Assembly (NCBI GenBank): GCA_028564705.1
Contig: JAPXFQ010002424.1
Span: forward strand, 1,116,001-1,180,000
Source: Apricaphanius iberus
Taxonomy: Eukaryota > Chordata > Actinopteri > Cyprinodontiformes > Aphaniidae
Reading direction: 5' to 3'
Length of the DNA: 64,000 nucleotides
Below, one piece after another: positions 57,012 through 64,000 of the stretch. How positions within the stretch are numbered: position 1 is the first letter of the stretch; each line of letters begins with the position of its first letter. The position numbers were made by a program, and so were the translations under genes. The notes beneath the pieces are model-generated. The model worked only from the letters and a program-made list of their open reading frames with translations, searched no databases and was not told the DNA's origin.

Positions 57012-57568
57012 TGCTCAGCATAAATGAGTACACCCCACTACGTTTGTCAGAAAACCTTTAGCTTCCTTTCAGAATCAACATTTTGTATGATATACTAAAC
57101 TACAAAATACTCCCACAAATGTGGGCCATAGATTGCCAACAACATTTATTAATTTGCAAACACGAAAAACTGATTTGCCTAAAAAATTAATTGAAGCCCA
57201 TGTTGCAAAAATGAGTCCACCCCAATTATAGTCCTAGGAGAAAAGCCACATTTAAGACTACAAACTTCTAATTAACAGGAATTCAACCACAGGTGACAAT
57301 AAAAGAGAATTACTTTAGAAAGAAAAGCCCTTCCTATTTCATGCAGTCAGTAATGGCTCCCCATGGAAGAGAAATCTGAGAAAGGAAATCATTTCTTCAC
57401 ACAAAAAGGGTGAGGGCCAAAAGAAGATCAGCAAAGCTTTACATATCAGTCAGAATACTGAAGAAAAAGTGATGAAAAATATGGGAAAGATGGAAGTGCA
57501 ACCATCCTACAAGGCCGTCCACTGAAGTTAACATCTCGACAGGAGCGTCTCCTGATGAGAAGAATTTG
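57009..57568 (+). mobile_element. Tc1-like transposon, 3' part missing, inserted at a TA in the microsatellite
   Basis: The left terminus cagtgctcagcataaatgag is the known end of a fish Tc1 family and follows the TA run directly. The N-terminal transposase remnant includes the GRPLKLTSRQERLLMRR motif at about 57510-57565. Sequence then diverges. Words at 57590-57690 (tgtgatctacattagattat, tttggaaattgttcttttgt) may be the other end after an internal deletion. Confidence 0.75.
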
Positions 57569-57849
57569 AGTAAAACTGAAGATTTTGTGATCTACATTAG
57601 ATTATTGACCTTAATTTCATGTTATGGAGTTAAATAAGTGTTCAATAAAACTCGGCCTTGTGGAAAGTTTGGAAATTGTTCTTTTGTTCATTGAGCTACT
57701 GAAGGAGCCCACCATATTTTAAGTACATATTTTGCACATTATGATTACTTTTTCAACAATCCTTTTGGTACTTGCATACATACACATAGTACATTACAGT
57801 AATACGTCAGGACCACCTGGATGTATTTACAACACAAACAAAGCAAACA

Positions 57850-59330
57850 GGTTAATAATAATACTAAGTGCTCCCAGTTTGGTTGTTGATTCCTCGTTAT
57901 ATTTTTATTTATTGTATAGTTCTTTTCATCTCAGGATTCTACGTTTCCTAATCTCCCCTCCTTTTTCCTCACTTTGCTTAGTCTCATTTTATCTTGTATT
58001 TTAACATTCTTTCCACACAGCTCTCCTTTGAAGTTTTCCTCTCATTTTAAATCTTAACTTCTCCGTTTCTTTTACTTGTTCCATTAAATCTTTTCATTTC
58101 TGTAACCAGTTTTTTGTTATTAATTTAAGAGATGTTATTCTTAAGAGATACTCAATTTTTACTATTTCTCTTGGTAATATCCCTAACCAAACAAGTTCGG
58201 TATTGATATTAAGGTCCATACTCATAACTTTACTTATTTCTTTGCTGATATATATTTTTAATATGGGGCAGGACCAAATGTCAGCATGATTTTCCCCACA
58301 TTCTGATGTTGATTGTTGAAATTTAGCTTGATTAATAAATGTTAAGAAGTATCTCATCTGAATCTTTCATGCATTTTCCCACCAGACCTGAGATGCGGTT
58401 CTTTTATTAGAGGATAAATTTATATCTTCTCAGTCGGATTTGGTTGAAGTTAAGTTCTTTCTGCCATCTCATTTTTTTTTTTTGGTCTCAATTCTTCTGG
58501 TTCATTACTTTCCAAGATGCCATATAACATAGAAACTTGATGTTTAACAGTCACACAAATGTAATTCTTAACTAGCAATTGGATTAAAGGATTCAAATCT
58601 GTGAATGTTTTCTTTTTCTATTTCAGTCTTTTCCATATAACTTCTAGCTTATAAGTAACCAAAGAAATGTGAGGATGGCAAATTATATTGTTAAAGTAGT
58701 ACTGAGAATTCCCTAATTCCTTTTTTATCTACTAACTCTCCAAATATACTCACTCCTTTTTTACTCCAAATTTTAAATAAATCCACTTCCTTCTTCGGTC
58801 TAAAGTCTGGATCATTTCTCTTAGTACTTAAAGTTCGTTTTGAATTTTACGATTTCTTATCACTTTATTCCAAACTTTAAGTGTATTTTGAAACCATCTG
58901 TTTTTTGTTTATCTGTTTTTGATAAAAATGGCAGTAATGTTTGTAATGAACTTCAGCTGAATAATGTAATTTTGCAGATTTGGGAGGGCTAACCCCCCAA
59001 ATCTTTTTGCTAATTTCAACGTTTTTATTTTAACTCATGATTTTTTTGCTGTCCCAAATAAATGTAATAAACATTTGTTCTTTCTAAATAATGATAAGGG
59101 AACCAATATCCATCCATTTTAATCCTTTTTTATTCTTGTTTTCAGTTTATCATAATTACACTTATTTAATAGTTCCATCTTCCTTGGTATTTCTATTCCT
59201 AAATATTTAATTTTATCCCTACCCCACTTCCATTGTATTTATTTTTTTAACTCTATAGATATTGGTTCTCCTAAACTGATTGCTTTTGAACTTATCTACT
59301 TTCAAACAGGTTTCCTCTAACAGAACAAAA
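57850..59330 (-). mobile_element. L1-type LINE ORF2 C-terminal remnant
   Basis: Reversed, it encodes KYLGIPRKMELLNKCNYDKL, KLAKRFGGLALPNLQNYIIQ and, at 58357-58094, CGENHADIWSCPILKIYISK and ITSLKLITKNWLQK. These blocks match the layout downstream of RT in L1 ORF2 (LGI... then GGLALPN... then a C...WSCP zinc-knuckle-like block). Many stops and shifts are present. The 5' part including RT is missing. Borders are approximate. Confidence 0.7.
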
Positions 59331-60374
59331 GGAGAAACTATTCCAGGCCCCAGTCTGCTCGTCCTCGTTAACACTAATGAGCTAACGAGGAGATGGCTGA
59401 GAGAAGGATCAGATAAAGCAGTTTATAAAATCCTATAAATAAAAATTAAACATTTTAAATACAAAAAAATGAAGTTGATCCAATACTGCATTTAAATGCA
59501 CATATTTCATAACATTATAAAATAAACCTTCCAGCATATTTTAATGAATTATGCAAAAACACATTCATCCATCGTCTCTGTTTTGAGAAATCACAACTAT
59601 TCCTTTATTGTGTTAAAAGTAGAAATGGAGCAGAGCAGGTTGGTTAATTAAACATCATCATAAACAAGAAAATCCTAATAGTTTCACGAGACATTAGAGG
59701 TAAGAAAGAAAACACAAAAGCATAAATGATGAAACATAAAAACAGTTTAACGTTGAGCTGCTTTGATCTGAAGCTGCTGGAATAAAAATATCTTCCAGGT
59801 TTAAAGGAACCAACAGTTTCTGCAGGAAGGATTAAAAACACAATTAATGCCAATTTATGTCAATTTTGCTTTAATCAATAAACATAAAATATAATCTATG
59901 CTGCAGAGAAAAGGCCAATTTACACACAGAAACGTGTGGGACATTTCAGTTTCTGCGCATCTGACGAGGATTAAGGAGGGAAATTATTGGCTGATTGTTT
60001 GGTGCATCAGCTGACAAACTGTACAGAGTTTAAAACACAACTATGAAATGTTATTATTTGTTTCTTTTCAGCTATTTCTTTGAAATTATGAGTCTTTCTG
60101 AGGATATTTTTAGGTCTCAGATAGCCGCCTGCAGTGACAGAAGGCGCCTTCTAGGGGTCTCTGTTGGATTTGCTTCAGCTGAGCAGGACGGATCAAAAAC
60201 TTTAAAATCCTTGTCCAATCAGGTGTGAAGGAGTTGGACCTTCTGCAGAGAGGTCAGAGGTCAGCTACACTGGAAACCTGGAGGGAAAACGACAAAAATC
60301 CTCTTTAATATTCAGCATTTCATCCATTTTCTTCAACGTCTGTCAGATTTATGCAGTGGAGAGCCAGAGGCTGT
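59331..60374. other. Unassigned sequence
   Basis: No gene or repeat recognised. Confidence 0.35.
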
Positions 60375-61690
60375 TAGAGTACTACCCAATAATTATATAC
60401 TGAAGTAAAAGTAAGAAGTTTCTGTCCAAAAATGTACTTGAATAAGAATAAGAAAGTATTTTGTAGAAAGGTTATTTGAGTACTGAGCATCTGCTAATCT
60501 AATATTTTCAAAATCATATCATCAGACAGAAAAATGCAAAGTTATGGGCCAACTCTGGTATGTTAAAAATAAATAACACAATTATACAACAAATCTTAAG
60601 CAGATGTCAGAGTTTTTCATTATATTACAAATACTTACGTTAGGTAATTAATAAATATATCTTAGAACAAAGTAAAAAGTAGTTTCAGTGAAAATGCATG
60701 TGTTTTATTATATATTTATTGACTTCAAAATGTAACAACAATCTCAACGGACAGAAGATTAAATTAGAAAACCAAAGCTTGTCTAGAAACAGGAGGTCTC
60801 CTTTAATAAACCGTAGGTTTCTATCTGATCTAGTTTTAGGTCAAAATTTCATTTTATTCTCTAAATTTACTCACAGTGGATTCAGAAATTTCACTCAAGA
60901 GTAGTGATACTTCATAATAATTAGGGATGTCCGATATTATCGGCCGATATTGGCATTAAAACGTAATATCGGAAATTAGCGGTATCGTTTTTATTTTATT
61001 AATAAGATGAGTTTTTCACAACATACATATATTATATATCAAACTCTTCAGCTACTTCTTTTCTCTCAGAATTTAAAAATATGACAGATTTGAGGTTTGG
61101 TTTTTGAGATATTATTTGTTTGAGACAACTTTCAATATTCCAAAATGTAGGTTAATTATTGGCCCAGCTTAAATGTTTGCTGTTTTTTTATTTTTTATTC
61201 TTGTTTCAGTTGTTTCCACTTTACCTCAATGCTATAAAGGTATCATGTTGGTCACATTTTCTAAAATTATAAATTTGTCCTGAGTGGTGGGCCTTTGTCG
61301 GTATTCTCTGTGTGAGAAAACGTTCCAGCTACTTTTGAAGACAAAATAAAAATGGCACCTTTTTCAATTTCCTAACTAAAATTATAGTACTTATTACATT
61401 TTCTACATTTTTAAAGCTCAAGTATGCATGATACAAGATATTTCATTGTGGTTACCTAAAAGGGTTTTAGTAGTTTTTGTTTTTTTATGAAGGAGGGTCC
61501 CCACATATCGGTATCGGTTTATATCGGTATCAGAAATTATGAGTTAGGCTATATCGGCATATCGGATAACGGTAAAAAAGCCAATGTGGAACATCCCTAG
61601 TAATAATATTACTCTAGTAAAAGTTAAAAATACAGCATGTCAAAAATACTCTTAAAGTACTTTTTTCCCACTCAAAAAGTAAATGTAGCT
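60375..61690. repeat. 'tactgaagtaaaagta' family repeat split by a hAT element
   Basis: The left portion carries actgaagtaaaagtaagaag and cttagaacaaagtaaaaagt (shared with 16070). The right portion (61608-61690) carries tctagtaaaagttaaaaat and cactcaaaaagtaaatgtag. The hAT element at 60922-61599 separates them. Confidence 0.5.
60922..61599. mobile_element. hAT-type non-autonomous element, complete
   Basis: Starts tagggatgtccgatattatc and ends agccaatgtggaacatccct plus a. Flanks ataataat (60914-60921) and gtaataat (61600-61607) form an 8-bp duplication with one mismatch. tatcggtatcgg words recur near the right end. No transposase. Confidence 0.8.
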
Positions 61691-62349
61691 CAGCTTGGAG
61701 CGAACCAGACAGACGGGATCTTTTTCCAACAGGTCCAGATTTTTATAAATGTTATTAGAGAAAAAAAATAAACGGTTTCACATCATAAGATGCTAAATTT
61801 GGAAGATGTTTGTTGGTCTCTGTAAAAGTTTTCATCTTCCACGTTACTGTCGTCGTGTTACACGCTTTACTGGATCAAACTCTGCATTCATTGGTTGACG
61901 TGTTTTTGCGGCACAGCTTGTATATCATACCAGAATCCCGACCCAACATGTATTCTGGGAAGTTTTTTTTTTTTTTTTTTTAGGGGGGGGGGGTCATTTT
62001 CTCCCCGCTGACATAATAATAAAAAGCGAATCTTCAGACGCAGCATTTAATTATTATTTTATTGTTACTCCCAAAATCAACTTTTTTTTGTTTGTTGATA
62101 AACTGTATAATTGAGTCTATAATAGCACTATCTACATTTCCAGTAATTATTTTATGTATTTTAGTACATTTTAGTGAAAATATTCATTTTGTACCAAAAA
62201 ATGCCCCAATTACACTGCACTGCAGTTTACTGGGCTTCAAATCCTGCCTTGCTATGAGCCACACCTCCTTAGCGAGGAGCCATGAACCGCCGGCAGCATC
62301 AATCGGCTCATAACCTGGGTGGTTTCCGCTACTTACTGACATTTGCTCA
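61691..62349. other. Unassigned sequence
   Basis: A t-run and g-run (61963-61992) mark an unstable simple stretch. No gene recognised. Confidence 0.35.
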
Positions 62350-63296
62350 TTACCTATGACAAAGGGGATAACTGATATATCAGTAAATGGAAAATAAAAT
62401 CTGGGCTAAGAGTTCATTTTAATGCATTAATCGTGATGGTGTGTTTTTTTTGCACATTCCTGACTGTTTCTCATCATGCTAGGATACATCTGTCTGCAAC
62501 ACATTTTCTGTAGCAGACAATGACGTACAGCGGCCGCAGGTGCTACTGTCGAGGCAGAGTCACGAAATTACTCGAGCTAATCTGTATGTAGCATTAGATT
62601 TAGCCAATAAACTCTTGACGCAGCACGGCAACCAATCAGAGCGACTCACTGTAGTGACGCGGCCCAGCCAACCACGATCCACGAGTGTTTAAAGCGTCCA
62701 GCAGAGAAAGGCTTTGCTAGCTTCATCTTAAAAATGTATCTTCTGTGTTTATGCGTTAAACTAGTCGCTTTTTGAGCGTTGCCTGACGCTGACAAAGCCT
62801 GCGGTCTGAACGCATCATTAGAAAGCACACATTGTTCTAAGTTTGTAAGTTGCATTATTATTATTATTATTATTCATGTATTCTCTATAAGTTGAAACAC
62901 ACTATGCTCCTGAACTCAGCATAGATTTCTGACGGTATTTGAATGCAACACATGTGCATTTCAGCATCTGACTCTTTCTCTCCCGCTGCAGGAGCTGAAA
63001 TAATTTTTTCTCTGATTATTTTTCCGTATAAATACCAGATGGTGAGTTTCTGTGGCTTTATTATGTAGTTTACAGTACGGTTAAGCATATTTGTTGAAGT
63101 TTACCCACAGTAGAGCTGTGTTTATTCTGCTAAGCTGATTTGTGGTAATTAAGAGTCCTTTATTGCACCGCTATGGAGGTTTGAATTATGGCACAAAGTC
63201 AACCATAACTAGGAGGCACTTAGTAAAAATCGGCGTGACTCATCAGCTAATGATGAGTGAAACGTGATGATATCGGCCCAATCTGGACATCCCTAG
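62350..63296. mobile_element. Right part of a hAT-like element
   Basis: The right terminus gatatcggcccaatctggac and then atccctag matches the hAT end at 61599 in type. The left border was not found. The interior includes a (TTA)n run at 62856-62875 and a CpG-richer patch near 62520-62700. No transposase was recognised. Confidence 0.4.
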
Positions 63297-63491
63297 TCAT
63301 ACCCATTAAAAAAGTACTTTGAATTCTTATCTTAATTATATGACTGTAATTAAATAACTTAACACTGGGTGACAAACTGTATTAACACTTTCAGAACGAA
63401 GCCTGAAAACGGCTGTCTGGGTTTTTAGTTCTTATTTTAACTGTAAAAAAAAAACAAAAAGGGGGGGTGGGGGGAAGACTATGTTAAACAA

Positions 63492-63882
63492 TTAACCTCT
63501 TAAACCCGAGGCTGTTCTTTCCGAATTTGGCATACCTTTACTCTGGAAGGCTGTTTACAGCTTGTAAAAGGTCTAAAATGTTCAAATTGCTCTCATATAA
63601 TAGAAAGGTCTATGGAGATACTGTGAATGTGAAAATTATTTAAAAAAAATCATAGTGGGCATGAGTAATTGAGGTTAAAAGACAGAAAAAATGAATGAAT
63701 ATGAATTCCACCTGAAAAAATACACATTAGCAGCCTGTTTTCATGGTGAAGAAGCAAATGAACATCATAAATAATACCTACTCACTATTATTCACACTGT
63801 TGGTGTCTGTAATAACAAATAATTGAAAGTTAAATGTTACTTTAGGAGGCATGGCCCCAAAAATGGGGGCTTAAGAGGTTAA
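63492..63882. mobile_element. TTAA-flanked MITE (piggyBac-like ends)
   Basis: 391 bp with ends TTAACCTCTTAAACCC on the left and, reversed, TTAACCTCTTAAGCCC on the right. TTAA lies at both borders. No coding sequence. Confidence 0.75.
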
Positions 63883-64000
63883 ACAGATTTTTGTACGTGT
63901 GAATCGATTCAGAATCGATTTTTTTTTAGTTTTTACATAGCCAACTGTAGAGCTTCATGTGTTCTTCTGCACCTCCTAGATGAGTTCTGGTAGGTCGGTC

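Overview
This window is vertebrate, and almost certainly teleost, genomic DNA. The reasons are an intron-split endothelin precursor gene, fish-type Tc1 transposons, L2 and Rex1/CR1-like LINEs, hAT and TTAA-flanked MITEs, and AT-rich sequence with no operon structure. The mobile-element mix suggests a percomorph fish, perhaps a killifish relative, but that is inference; no species can be named from sequence alone.

Only one host protein-coding gene is well supported. It is an endothelin precursor (edn1-like) on the minus strand, with five coding exons between 54694 and 51899, a TATA box at 54801-54808 and a probable polyadenylation signal at 51017-51022. It encodes a 177-residue prepropeptide with a signal peptide, a dibasic-flanked endothelin and an endothelin-like second cysteine module. 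Its fourth intron carries an L2 LINE fragment.

The rest is a gene-poor, layered mobile-element landscape. Region 0.4-4.2 kb is a palindromic MITE whose centre has expanded into a 42-bp minisatellite, itself split by an L2 LINE. Region 8.6-11.4 kb is an older L2 carrying two DNA-transposon insertions. Region 14.7-20.6 kb holds hAT elements, MITEs and LINE tails, including a hAT element that carries a DIRS-like tyrosine recombinase fragment. Region 21-30 kb has three Tc1 elements, one with two L2 insertions. Region 33.8-38.7 kb has hAT elements and a second copy of the first L2. Region 41-46.2 kb is an L2 interrupted by a Rex1-like LINE that is interrupted in turn by a TTAA transposon. Region 48.9-50.0 kb is a TIR element with a possible THAP-like remnant. 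Region 57-63.9 kb holds a Tc1 remnant, an L1 remnant and several MITEs.

The most unusual structure is in the two closely related L2 copies at 736-3433 and 36870-38735. Both carry, in their 3' untranslated part, about 380 bp of 28S ribosomal RNA sequence in antisense orientation. Another L2 copy here (28136-29070) spans the same junction and lacks it. This points to a chimeric LINE subfamily whose RNA would be complementary to the 5' region of 28S rRNA.
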